Shown here in pieces: positions 1 to 7,710 of a stretch of 64,000 nucleotides of DNA. The DNA is from Halobacillus sp. Marseille-P3879 (GTDB taxonomy: Bacteria; Bacillota; Bacilli; Bacillales; Halobacillaceae), in the NCBI RefSeq assembly GCF_900240285.1, contig NZ_OESS01000002.1:868001-932000 (forward strand), written 5' to 3'. The notes under the pieces were generated by a model. The model saw only the letters and a program-made list of their open reading frames with translations. It ran no database searches and was not told the DNA's origin. The translations under genes and the position numbers were made by a program. Position 1 is the first letter of the stretch. Each line of letters begins with the position of its first letter.

Positions 1-556
1 CAAGTGTTAACTCCCTTGCATACTCGCAGATTTCATACAGCTCCTCAACCGGAACAACATCCTCATGAGCCGCAATCTGCAGCACAGAGTCAGCAGAAGT
101 ATATACGATTAAGTCACCAGTTTGAACATGATGCTCTCCTAACTCTACAAGGATTTCAGTACCTGATGCCGGCTTGTTCCCAACAACTCCCCGTCCTGTT
201 TTCTCTTTTATTTGATCAAGAATTTCATCCGGAAATCCATCGGGAAATGTCCGAAATGGCTGTTGGATATTCAAACCCATTATTTCCCAGTGGCCCGTCA
301 TTGTATCTTTTCCATTTGAGGCTTCCATCATCGTCGTATAATGAGCCCCCGGGTCGTCAGATGGTTCGATCCCCTTAATCGGGCGGATATTTCCAAGACC
401 CAGTTTTGCCATATTTGGCATTTGAATCCCTTGCATATGTTCGGCTATGTGTCCAAGGGTATTGGCTCCCTTATCATTAAATTTCTCAGCATCGGGTGCT
501 TCTCCAATTCCAACTGAGTCCATAACGATTAAAAACACTCGATTAAATGTTTGCAT
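1..556 (-). CDS. deoB: Phosphopentomutase, N-terminal part (cut by window edge)
   Basis: The reading frame starts at ATG 556 behind a TAGGAGGT ribosome site and stays open to the window edge, giving about 185 codons of a family that is usually near 390-400. Phosphopentomutase interconverts ribose/deoxyribose 1- and 5-phosphates in nucleoside salvage. The N-terminus carries the metal-binding [13 protein letters not shown] segment (about residues 11-23) of this alkaline-phosphatase-fold enzyme, followed by NTLGHIAEH and later [10 protein letters not shown], both typical of DeoB. It lies downstream of xerD in the same direction, as drm follows ripX (xerD) in B. subtilis. The C-terminus is outside the window. 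Confidence 0.93.
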   Translation of the reverse strand, partial: MQTFNRVFLIVMDSVGIGEAPDAEKFNDKGANTLGHIAEHMQGIQMPNMAKLGLGNIRPIKGIEPSDDPGAHYTTMMEASNGKDTMTGHWEIMGLNIQQPFRTFPDGFPDEILDQIKEKTGRGVVGNKPASGTEILVELGEHHVQTGDLIVYTSADSVLQIAAHEDVVPVEELYEICEYARELTL

Positions 557-657
557 AACGATACCTCCTAATGTTTACTTTCCCTAAGCTTGGAAATTAT
601 AGTCTAAAATTATTAGATGTAGGATGTCAGACAACTAAAGAGTGAAAAAAAAGAGAT

Positions 658-1542
658 CTACGCCCTTGGATGATACGAGCGATAGACATCTTTAAGCCTT
701 GTTTTGGTTACATGGGTATAAATTTGGGTAGTTGAAATATCAGCATGACCCAGCATCTCTTGAACCGCCCTTAAATCGGCTCCGTTCTCTAGTAAATGTG
801 TTGCGAATGAGTGCCTTAACGTATGAGGGGTTATTTCTTTCGTTACTCCTGCCTGCTTGGCAACCGCTTTCAATATCTTCCAAAACCCTTGTCGTGACAA
901 CCGTGATCCATGTTGATTTACAAATAGCTCTTCTGTCTGTTTATGTTTAACAAGCTGCCCTCTCGGTCCATTTAAGTAACTTTCCAAAGCTTCTTTCGCC
1001 AGGTCACCAAGAGGAATAATCCTTTCTTTTGAGCCTTTTCCCATACAGCGGACGAATCCCATCGTCAAATGGAGATCACTAACCTTAAGGGTTATCAGTT
1101 CTGTCACACGAAGACCGGTGGCGTATAAAATTTCCAGCATAGCTTTGTTACGGTAAGTTAATGGATCCACCGCCGGTAAGTTCAGCAGCTTATCTACATC
1201 ATCAGAGGATAATATTTTTGGTAATCTTCGTTCTTTTTTAGGTGTTTCAATATGTAGACTCGGATCCTGATTCGTAATTTTTTCACGAACTAAAAATTGA
1301 TGAAAAAGCCGAATTGAAGATAAAAACCGGGCAATCGTAGCCGACGAGCGTCCTTTATCATTTAGCTCATGTAAATACTTCATTATTTGAGTGCGTGACA
1401 CTTGATCCCAATCCTCAATATTTATATCCTGCAAAAATGTGTGATACTGGTTTAAATCTCGTTTATATGAATGAATGGTATTCTGGGATAAGCCCCTTTC
1501 TACTGTTAAATAATGAAAAAAATCTTCTAGGGCAAATTTCAT
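658..1542 (-). CDS. xerD: Tyrosine recombinase XerD
   Basis: This 294-residue tyrosine recombinase would act with a XerC/CodV partner at dif to resolve chromosome dimers. The N-terminal SAM-like DNA-binding domain (about 1-95) is followed by the catalytic domain with all signature residues visible: Arg in ATGLRVTEL (about 146), Lys in [16 protein letters not shown] (HxxR), and [13 protein letters not shown] with the His and the nucleophilic Tyr. An open extension of 16 codons exists upstream, but I chose ATG 1542 because TTAGGAGAG sits nine bases before it and because the longer form would overlap yqzK. Its place between yqzK and deoB matches B. subtilis. Confidence 0.95.
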   Translation of the reverse strand: MKFALEDFFHYLTVERGLSQNTIHSYKRDLNQYHTFLQDINIEDWDQVSRTQIMKYLHELNDKGRSSATIARFLSSIRLFHQFLVREKITNQDPSLHIETPKKERRLPKILSSDDVDKLLNLPAVDPLTYRNKAMLEILYATGLRVTELITLKVSDLHLTMGFVRCMGKGSKERIIPLGDLAKEALESYLNGPRGQLVKHKQTEELFVNQHGSRLSRQGFWKILKAVAKQAGVTKEITPHTLRHSFATHLLENGADLRAVQEMLGHADISTTQIYTHVTKTRLKDVYRSYHPRA

Positions 1543-1547
1543 TCTGT

Positions 1548-1775
1548 CTACTCTCCTAATTGAAAGAAAATCGATAAGCGATTGGACCATTCAGACCCCA
1601 CCGGATTCATCACCTTAACCGCTGCCCCCTCAGGAGGGTCATAACGATGGCTCCTTTCATGTTGATCATGAATAATGCGCAGAGCTGCGTAAAACAAGCT
1701 TGTACATATAGTAAATATAATGAGAACCTTTATAATTTCATGAAATTGCTTATTCTTAGACATAGGCTCCTCCAT
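1548..1775 (-). CDS. yqzK: YqzK-like small membrane protein (DUF4227)
   Basis: A 75-residue protein with one hydrophobic segment (about residues 14-33, [19 protein letters not shown]) and a short soluble tail. It lies between fur and xerD, exactly where B. subtilis has yqzK, and its size and profile fit the DUF4227 family. The function is unknown. The stop codon is five bases upstream of the xerD start, so the two are probably co-transcribed and perhaps translationally linked. Confidence 0.8.
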   Translation of the reverse strand: MEEPMSKNKQFHEIIKVLIIFTICTSLFYAALRIIHDQHERSHRYDPPEGAAVKVMNPVGSEWSNRLSIFFQLGE

Positions 1776-1884
1776 AAAGTTTATTTATACAGGATATGTC
1801 CAAAAAACTAGCGATTATACATACAAATTACATTCTAAAATTAACGTACACGATTTTAATGAATTTGTAAATAGAAACCTGTAA

Positions 1885-1923
1885 ACTAACAAAACCGCTA
1901 TGAATACTAGATTCATAACGGTT
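1885..1923 (-). terminator. Rho-independent terminator of fur
   Basis: An inverted repeat (arms near 1893-1904 and 1912-1923, one mismatch, loop about seven bases) is followed on the minus strand by GGTTTTGTTAG. It begins 17 bases after the fur stop codon. Confidence 0.7.
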
Positions 1924-1939
1924 CACCTGTTTTCAATGG

Positions 1940-2401
1940 TTAATTGGATTCATTTGTTACAGCGGCCTTCTGGCAAACTTTACAAACCCCGTGAAAAGTC
2001 AAACGGTGGTCTTTCACTTCAAATCCCCACTGTTTTTCAACTAATTTCTCAACATCGCCTAATAAATCTTCTTCAATTTCTTCTACAGAGCCGCATTCAG
2101 TACACACAAGGTGGTGATGAAAGTGTTCGGCACCTTCCTTGCGCAAATCATAACGTGATACTCCATCTCCAAAGTTAATCTTGTCAACGACTTTAAGCTC
2201 TGATAATAATTCTAATGTGCGATAAACTGTTGCGAGTCCAATTTCGGGTGCTTTCTCTTTTACGAGGAGGTAAACATCTTCGGCACTCAAGTGGTCTGCC
2301 TCATTTTCCAAAAGAACTCTTACCGTAGCTTCACGCTGTGGAGTCAATTTATAACTTTGGGAATGTAACTGTTTTTTTATCCGTTCCAAGCGATGTTCCA
2401 T
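1940..2401 (-). CDS. fur: Ferric uptake regulator Fur
   Basis: A 153-residue Fur-family repressor that senses Fe(II) and represses iron-uptake genes. The winged-helix N-terminus (SYKLTPQREATVRVLL, LATVYRTLELL) is followed by the metal-binding motif HFHHHLVCTEC (about 88-98) and a second Cys pair CKVC near the C-terminus, so both structural zinc CxxC motifs are present. ATG 2401 has GGGAGGG upstream; the longer open frame lacks a better start. Position next to yqzK-xerD points to Fur itself rather than PerR or Zur. A Fur-type box lies upstream (2486-2500). Confidence 0.93.
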   Translation of the reverse strand: MEHRLERIKKQLHSQSYKLTPQREATVRVLLENEADHLSAEDVYLLVKEKAPEIGLATVYRTLELLSELKVVDKINFGDGVSRYDLRKEGAEHFHHHLVCTECGSVEEIEEDLLGDVEKLVEKQWGFEVKDHRLTFHGVCKVCQKAAVTNESN

Positions 2402-2485
2402 CTCGTCGTCCCTCCCTCGTAATTCCAATTTAATTATAATCAGAGAAGGAAAGAGTGTCAAATTAAAATTATTATAAACTATTAA

Positions 2486-2500
2486 TGATAATCATTATTA
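2486..2500. promoter_or_regulatory. Fur box upstream of fur
   Basis: The sequence TGATAATCATTATTA is a 7-1-7 palindrome matching the Bacillus Fur box TGATAATnATTATCA at all but one defined base. It lies 85 bases before the fur start and 12 bases downstream of the spoIIM stop. This suggests iron-dependent autoregulation. The left half is Fur-type rather than the Per or Zur variant. Confidence 0.75.
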
Positions 2501-2511
2501 TTAAATTTTCA

Positions 2512-3150
2512 TTATTTATAAACCCATTTTACTGCCAACTCTAATAATGGATGAGCAATAAACACTTCAATTAAAGAAGCCGAGATAAGAATGAGCAGCA
2601 GGAATCCGAATAACAGACTATATTTTGCAAAGGCCTGTAATATCGGCTGATGGACTCTTTTAATAAACAGCTGCTTGCATAATGTTAAGGAAAATAACAG
2701 GGCCAGGGCCCCGGCAAACAGGTAAACAGGAATGATTACCAGGTTTTGCGGTGCTATAGAAGCTGAAGACAACAGCAGTCCGTACCAGCCCATTTGATTA
2801 ACTAAAAAGCCAACAGAGAAGCCTACTACCAGGCCTTTTATAAATAATAAGACGGTAATAATCGGCATTCCAACGATTGAAATGCCAAGAAGGAAAAGGA
2901 GCAGCATATATTTAAGATGATAAAGTATACTATCTTTCAACAACCCAGTTCGATCAGGACCGCTTCGATCAACCATCTGTTCAAAGAATTGTTTTAAATA
3001 AAAAAACAAATCCTCTTTCTGAACAAAATTCATACTGTTCACAATAATTGCACCAAATACCATCCCCATAATAAACAACACAAATATAAAAGCGAAGATG
3101 CTTATATGGTTGTTGAAATCGCTTTTTACCATTCTTACGCCACGCTGCAT
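2512..3150 (-). CDS. spoIIM: Stage II sporulation protein M
   Basis: A 212-residue integral membrane protein with about five hydrophobic segments (near 15-35, 75-100, 105-125, 130-155, 175-200), fitting SpoIIM. SpoIIM is part of the SpoIID-SpoIIM-SpoIIP complex that remodels septal peptidoglycan and drives engulfment of the forespore. The start FAFIFVLFIMGMVFGAIIVN and the loop with NLVIIPVYLFAGALAL are family-like. The gene lies upstream of fur as in B. subtilis. The start ATG 3150 has AAGG upstream; an internal ATG six codons later is an alternative. Confidence 0.88.
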   Translation of the reverse strand: MQRGVRMVKSDFNNHISIFAFIFVLFIMGMVFGAIIVNSMNFVQKEDLFFYLKQFFEQMVDRSGPDRTGLLKDSILYHLKYMLLLFLLGISIVGMPIITVLLFIKGLVVGFSVGFLVNQMGWYGLLLSSASIAPQNLVIIPVYLFAGALALLFSLTLCKQLFIKRVHQPILQAFAKYSLLFGFLLLILISASLIEVFIAHPLLELAVKWVYK

Positions 3151-3225
3151 CTACCTTCATCCTTTCTCATACGATCTATAACCAATCTATGAGAGCGAAG
3201 TAAAAAGTAGACCAAATAAGAGAGA

Positions 3226-3771
3226 TTATTTTAAACCTCTTAATTTCAGGTAGAGTAAAGCATAAGAAGTCTTGGCATCATGAATACGCTGCTCTTTCTC
3301 TAATTGTTCAGCCTCTTCTAAAGTAAGCTCTATTAATTCCACAAACTCATCTTCATCGCCAGCAATGTTTGTTTCCAGCCTTGAAAGCTGATTCGTATAG
3401 TACACGTTGACTAGTTCATCAGCGAAACCCGGAGAAGTATAAAACGAGTTAATTAGCTCGAGGTGGCTTGACGTATACCCTGTTTCTTCTTCCAGTTCTC
3501 TTCGCGCCGTGACCTTCGGATCTTCTCCTTCTTCTAATTTTCCCGCAGGAATCTCAATGATACTCTTCTCTAATGCTTTCCGGTATTGTTCCACAAATAT
3601 AATTCTGCCATCATCCTTTTGAGCAATTACAGCAACAGCTCCAGGGTGCTTAATAATCTCCCGTTTAGATGTATTTCCATCGGGTAAAGTAACTGTGTCC
3701 ACATTCAAGTGAACGATTTTACCTTTATAAATTTCTTGTGAATCTGTTGTCACTTCTTCAAATTTACGCAT
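3226..3771 (-). CDS. nudF: ADP-ribose pyrophosphatase (Nudix hydrolase)
   Basis: A 181-residue Nudix hydrolase that would split ADP-ribose into AMP and ribose 5-phosphate. The complete Nudix box is visible around residues 77-99 (GKLEEGEDPKVTARRELEEE followed by TGY, matching GX5EX7REUXEEXGU). B. subtilis nudF (yqkG) has the same neighbours. A TTG two codons upstream is possible but only three bases from the AGAGAGGA site; ATG 3771 has nine-base spacing and was chosen. Confidence 0.9.
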   Translation of the reverse strand: MRKFEEVTTDSQEIYKGKIVHLNVDTVTLPDGNTSKREIIKHPGAVAVIAQKDDGRIIFVEQYRKALEKSIIEIPAGKLEEGEDPKVTARRELEEETGYTSSHLELINSFYTSPGFADELVNVYYTNQLSRLETNIAGDEDEFVELIELTLEEAEQLEKEQRIHDAKTSYALLYLKLRGLK

Positions 3772-3863
3772 GAGCAAACATCCTCTCTTTTTATCTAACG
3801 ATAGTTTATCATAGAGAGTGTTATTAATAGAATAAAGGATACTTATTGTAAAGGAGATTTATT

Positions 3864-4784
3864 ATGAATAAGAGACAATTAGGCAGCAGTGATATTTATT
3901 TATCTGAATTAAGTCTTGGCTGCATGTCTTTAGGCAGAGACCCAAAGATCGCGAAGTCCATTATCGATCGAGCCTTAAATGCAGGAGTTAACTATTTGGA
4001 TACAGCTGATCTCTATGATTTTGGGGAAAACGAACGGATTGTGGGAGAAGCTATCAAAGGACGACGCGAAGACTTAATCATCGGTACAAAAGCTGGAAAC
4101 AAATTTACACCGGGAGAACAAGGATGGACATGGGACCCTTCGAAGTCACATATCAAAAGTGCTGTAAAAGACAGCCTCCAGCGCCTCGGAATTGACTACA
4201 TCGATCTTTACCAGCTTCATGGCGGAACGATAGACGATCCTATTGATGAGACTATTGAAGCATTTGAAGAATTGAAACAGGATGGTTTAATAAGAGAGTA
4301 TGGAATCTCCTCCATCCGGCCAAACGTAATTAAAGAGTTTGTGAAAAAATCAAATATCGTCAGCGTGATGATGCAATATAACGCACTGGACCGCAGACCT
4401 GAAGAAGAAATTCTAGAGCTGTTAAATAAAAATTCGATTAGTGTTTTAGCCAGAGGTCCTATGGCCAAAGGAATGCTTTCCTCCCAGGCACAGCAGAAAA
4501 TAAATCAAAAAGGACAGGAAGGTTTTCTTGATTATAGTTTTGAAGAATTAAAAGCTGTAATTGATAAATGGATGGATTATGAAAGCGGAGAACGGACGCT
4601 TGAAGCGTTGGCTCTGCAGTATATTCTTCACCAGGAACCTGTTGCCACTGCAGTATTTGGCGCCAGTTCTGTTAAACAAGTGGAAGAGAATCTCAGCTAT
4701 CTGGAAGCTTCACCTTTGACTGAACAAATTTTTGGTGAAATTCAAGCGATGACAAAACAGCTGACCTATAAAAAACACCGTTAA
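3864..4784 (+). CDS. yqkF: Aldo/keto reductase, YqkF-like
   Basis: A 306-residue NADPH-dependent aldo/keto reductase with a TIM-barrel pattern. The catalytic tetrad is visible: Asp and Tyr in YLDTADLYDFGENE (about 45-58), Lys in IIGTKAG (about 77) and His in YQLHGG (about 118). The substrate cannot be read from sequence. It faces away from nudF, as yqkF does in B. subtilis. AAAGGAG precedes ATG 3864 with good spacing. It sits alone on the plus strand, flanked downstream by a hairpin and a dispersed repeat. Confidence 0.88.
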   Translation: MNKRQLGSSDIYLSELSLGCMSLGRDPKIAKSIIDRALNAGVNYLDTADLYDFGENERIVGEAIKGRREDLIIGTKAGNKFTPGEQGWTWDPSKSHIKSAVKDSLQRLGIDYIDLYQLHGGTIDDPIDETIEAFEELKQDGLIREYGISSIRPNVIKEFVKKSNIVSVMMQYNALDRRPEEEILELLNKNSISVLARGPMAKGMLSSQAQQKINQKGQEGFLDYSFEELKAVIDKWMDYESGERTLEALALQYILHQEPVATAVFGASSVKQVEENLSYLEASPLTEQIFGEIQAMTKQLTYKKHR

Positions 4785-4808
4785 AAAACGCCCGTTTAGA
4801 TGGGCGTT
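4783..4808. terminator. Hairpin terminator, strongest in the minus direction
   Basis: AACGCCC (4787-4793) pairs with GGGCGTT (4802-4808). On the minus strand it is followed by a run of six T, so it can stop transcripts coming from yqkB-yqkE and the repeat. On the plus strand the T-run is weak, so its role as yqkF terminator is less sure. Confidence 0.65.
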
Positions 4809-4813
4809 AAGCA

Positions 4814-5093
4814 GGCTGGGACAAAACTGAATAAATCATAAAATAATCCGAATGATTCTGTAGGGATCAGTTCGGATTATTTATGTTAAAGAGAATTCCC
4901 ACCATCGCTCCGTCAAAATACTTCGCTTTTAAGTGGGCACGGCCTTAAGCTTCCCCGGAAAGCAAAGAGCGCTTTCCTGCGGGATCTTCGGCTCGCGCTA
5001 TTCCCACAGGAGTCGCCGTATTTTGACTACGCTAATGAGCTGCGTTTATACGAAGTTCGTTTTTTGACATCACTGCTTTACTTATGTCCCAGT
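4814..5093 (+). repeat. Structured intergenic repeat, copy 1
   Basis: A non-coding element of about 280 bases bounded by CTGGGACA (4816-4823) and TGTCCCAG (5085-5092). Inside are a perfect 12-base inverted repeat (4841-4852 with 4871-4882), a long-range pair GTCAAAATAC (4912-4921) with GTATTTTGAC (5018-5027), a hairpin GGAAAGC/GCTTTCC (4957-4977), and CCTGCGGG pairing with CCCACAGG. Related sequence recurs at about 12.7, 24.9 and 49.65 kb. It probably folds as RNA or single-stranded DNA; function unknown. Confidence 0.7.
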
Positions 5094-5152
5094 TCCTTTT
5101 TAAAGCTTTTTCAGTGTAAAAAAGCAAAAATAAATAACTTATTCACGAGAAA

Positions 5153-5178
5153 TAAAAAAGCTTGCATGGCCAGCAAGG
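5153..5178 (-). terminator. Terminator of yqkB-yqkE
   Basis: On the minus strand CTTGC (5176-5172) pairs with GCAAG (5165-5161), followed by CTTTTTTATTTC. An outer AGCTTG/CAAGCT pair extends it. It lies about 40 bases after the yqkE stop codon. Confidence 0.65.
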
Positions 5179-5215
5179 GATTACTCTACAAGCTGACTGA
5201 CCACTTATATGGCGT

Positions 5216-5437
5216 TTAATCCTTAAATTTCTTCCAGTCCAGTGCGCTTTCATTTAACAATTCCTCAAAGCTTTTATTGGCTTCACGCTCTTTTTTCTTC
5301 TTTAAGCGTGATTGCCGCTCTTTTTCTTCTTTTTCCTGCTCCTGCTGTTTTAACTCTGTTTTCTTTTTCTGAAGCTGCTTTAAAACATCTCCATTTAAAT
5401 GTTCAGTTAAGTTATTATCTTTATTACGGCTACTCAT
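5216..5437 (-). CDS. yqkE: YqkE-like coiled-coil protein (DUF3886)
   Basis: A 73-residue, very charged protein. Residues 20-55 form a Lys/Glu/Gln-rich helix (KKKTELKQQEQEKEEKERQS) that should be coiled coil, and the tail FEELLNESALDWKKFKD is typical of the DUF3886/YqkE family. Function is unknown. Its ATG overlaps the stop of the HesB-like gene as ATGA, so the two are translationally coupled, in the same pairing as yqkE/yqkB in B. subtilis. Confidence 0.8.
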   Translation of the reverse strand: MSSRNKDNNLTEHLNGDVLKQLQKKKTELKQQEQEKEEKERQSRLKKKKEREANKSFEELLNESALDWKKFKD

Positions 5438-5769
5438 AACGGCACCTCATTTTTTAAAGTTCCTGTAGGTATAACAGGGTTTAAAATTCCTTCAGGGCTG
5501 GATAACCGAAACGTCCCTCTGACTAAATCCAGTTTCATTTCTTTTCTAAAGAAAACGGCTTGCTGTTGATCAATAATAACAGGTAAATCATCATTTTCCA
5601 CCTGCTTATCAGATCTGCTGTTCATATGATTGACTAAACGTATAGTAGGCTGTCCATTAACGCCGCAGCCGAGCCCTTCCGTGTCATAATACAGCCGAAG
5701 CGTGTGGTATTCTTGATCGATCAATGGCTCCAGTTCTTGCCAGGCAGAGTTTGTTATTGTTAACCTCAC
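5434..5769 (-). CDS. yqkB: HesB/IscA-fold protein, YqkB-like
   Basis: A 111-residue protein of the iron-sulfur biogenesis (HesB/YqkB) fold family. The pattern LTITNSAWQELEPL ... YDTEGLGCGVNGQPTI ... is that of YqkB, which keeps the GCG-like turn but lacks the full three-Cys set of IscA, so cluster binding is uncertain. I chose GTG 5769, which has AGAGAGGTG just upstream and gives the family length; the 12-codon upstream extension has no ribosome site. Confidence 0.78.
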   Translation of the reverse strand: MRLTITNSAWQELEPLIDQEYHTLRLYYDTEGLGCGVNGQPTIRLVNHMNSRSDKQVENDDLPVIIDQQQAVFFRKEMKLDLVRGTFRLSSPEGILNPVIPTGTLKNEVPL

Positions 5770-5828
5770 ATAATCACCTCTCTTACAAATATGATATAAA
5801 ATCATAACCGCCGTATCAAAAACTCAGC

Positions 5829-6623
5829 CTATTTTTTATGGAACTGGGATTTTAATAATGATTCAAACAATGATGGGAAAACCTGATAACATTTACTTCC
5901 TATTTCCATCCAAACAGGCAGATTGATTTCGCGTTTCGGTTTAAATAGAGATTCAATAATTATACGAGCCGCCTGGTTAGGGTGAAGCATAATTCGTTCC
6001 ACTGACTTTTGATATTGACCTGAAGGGTCTGCTTGTTGGAAAAAGTTTGTGCTTACGGGTCCCAGATTGACAGTCGTCACATAAACTCCTTTCTGCTCAG
6101 CCTCCATTCGAAGAGCATTAGAAAATCCTATGACAGCATGTTTTACTGCAGAATATACGGCAGATTTAGGTGTTGCTATCTTTCCAGCCTGAGACCCAAT
6201 GTTAATAATATGACCGCTTTTCTGCTGAATTAAATATGGGAGAGTGGAAAGCACCGAACGAAATACAGCCTTTACATTTACATTTACCATTTGTTCGATA
6301 TCCTCCCAGTCCGAATCCTCGAAATTGTTAAACTTCCCAAGGCCAGCATTGTTAATTACGGAATGAAGACAGCCGTGATTTTCGTGTATGGTCTCTAGTG
6401 TTGTTTTCCATACACTATCATCAGATAGATCAGCCTGGTAGCAGTAAACCGGTACATTATATTTAGCTTCAAGTAGTTTTTTAATGAGCATAAGTTTGTT
6501 AATGGAGCGTGATACAATTATGGGTATGCCTCCCTGCCTTGCTGCATGAATGGCCAAGTACATTCCAATTCCATTAGAGGCACCCGTTATTAATATCTTT
6601 TTATTATTTACACGATAGTTCAC
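5829..6623 (-). CDS. yqjQ: Short-chain dehydrogenase/reductase, YqjQ-like
   Basis: A 264-residue classical SDR with an N-terminal Rossmann fold. TGASNGIG (about 14-21) is the cofactor glycine motif, NNAGLG (about 91-96) the structural motif, and Ser in INIGSQAG with YSAVK (about 157-161) the catalytic triad. The substrate is unknown. Start is GTG 6623, whose AGGTG site lies inside the stop codon region of yqjP. The yqjP-yqjQ pair is conserved in B. subtilis. Confidence 0.86.
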   Translation of the reverse strand: MNYRVNNKKILITGASNGIGMYLAIHAARQGGIPIIVSRSINKLMLIKKLLEAKYNVPVYCYQADLSDDSVWKTTLETIHENHGCLHSVINNAGLGKFNNFEDSDWEDIEQMVNVNVKAVFRSVLSTLPYLIQQKSGHIINIGSQAGKIATPKSAVYSAVKHAVIGFSNALRMEAEQKGVYVTTVNLGPVSTNFFQQADPSGQYQKSVERIMLHPNQAARIIIESLFKPKREINLPVWMEIGSKCYQVFPSLFESLLKSQFHKK

Positions 6624-6627
6624 TTAA

Positions 6628-7596
6628 TCACCTGTTTACATAATAATATTTCTGTTCACCCAAATAAGTATACGTTATCAATTGATTCGCTTCTAAGTAA
6701 TCCAATTGGCCAACCGTTTCGGACATCGTCAACCCAAACTGAGAGTGAATATGTCTAGGAAACAATTTTTCACACACTTGATAGGCGGTTATGGATTCTT
6801 CCTTTTCGATCATAGTGAGAACCCTAGCCGCTCTGGCTTCCTGACTTTTCAACCGTTGAGTAATTAACGGTTTCACATGTTCAAAAATTTCACCGTGTCC
6901 CGGGTAGACTTTTTCTATCTCATAGTCTAACAGCTTTTTCATTGAAGCTCGATATTGAAGCAGCGGCTTTGGACGCTCCTTTTGTATGGAAACAGGGGGT
7001 TCTAGCAATGGATTTGAAGAGATATGAGCTAATAGATGGTCTCCTCCGATAAATACTTTATCACTGCTTCGATAAAATGAAATATGACTTTGAGCGTGTC
7101 CCGGCGTCTCAATTACCTCCCACTCCGGGTGTCCTGCAATAGATTTCCCTTCAGTAAGTTCTTGATCTAGAATCCCTGAAGACGTCCATTTCAGTGGTTT
7201 TCTCAAAGTATTAAGTAAATAAAAGAATTCTTCCGGAACTCCTGCCTCCACATACATCGAGCGAAAAAATCTTTCATACCTGTTAAAGAATTCTTCATCC
7301 TGTTCGTACCACGGTTTAAGTAGTGGGTGTCCAGCAACTGCCTTAACGTTGGGAAACTCTTCAACAAGCCCCATATGATCAGGATGATGATGAGTTAACA
7401 CTACTTGATCTATGTCATTCGGTTTAATATTTAACCGTCTGAGCTGCGTTATTAGTTCATCCCTGGCTTCCTCCGTTTTCACACCTGCATCGATTAGAGT
7501 GAGCGTGTTTCCTTCCAGAAGATAACAATGTACATCTCCTACTGCATAAGGAGTGGGAAGTGTTATCTGATGTATCGTATCCTTCATTGTTTTCAC
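6628..7596 (-). CDS. yqjP: Metallo-beta-lactamase-fold hydrolase, YqjP-like
   Basis: A 322-residue MBL-fold hydrolase. The zinc motif THHHPDHMG (about residues 69-77) is complete, with further ligands in ETPGHAQSH and GGDHLL. The C-terminal region (about 240-322) looks like the winged-helix extension of the LACTB2-like group. The natural substrate is not known. GTG 7596 follows GGGGGT by about six bases; an ATG three codons later is the alternative. It ends five bases before yqjQ, so the two form an operon. Confidence 0.85.
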   Translation of the reverse strand: MKTMKDTIHQITLPTPYAVGDVHCYLLEGNTLTLIDAGVKTEEARDELITQLRRLNIKPNDIDQVVLTHHHPDHMGLVEEFPNVKAVAGHPLLKPWYEQDEEFFNRYERFFRSMYVEAGVPEEFFYLLNTLRKPLKWTSSGILDQELTEGKSIAGHPEWEVIETPGHAQSHISFYRSSDKVFIGGDHLLAHISSNPLLEPPVSIQKERPKPLLQYRASMKKLLDYEIEKVYPGHGEIFEHVKPLITQRLKSQEARAARVLTMIEKEESITAYQVCEKLFPRHIHSQFGLTMSETVGQLDYLEANQLITYTYLGEQKYYYVNR

Positions 7597-7684
7597 GTAA
7601 TTACCCCCAAAAGTGAATGGTCATTCATTTGTTTATATTGTAGCATGTTTTAGATCAACATCCTATTGTTTCCATATTAATATC

Positions 7685-7710
7685 AAAAAACCGCCCGATC
7701 AGGCGGTTTT
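7685..7710 (-). terminator. Terminator of the M20 peptidase gene
   Basis: AAACCGCC and GGCGGTTT form a hairpin with loop of six bases, overlapping the yqjN stop codon, followed on the minus strand by a T-run. Confidence 0.85.

Noticed and set aside
4-378. Plus-strand open frame opposite deoB
   Set aside because: It is the antisense shadow of a well-supported phosphopentomutase frame.
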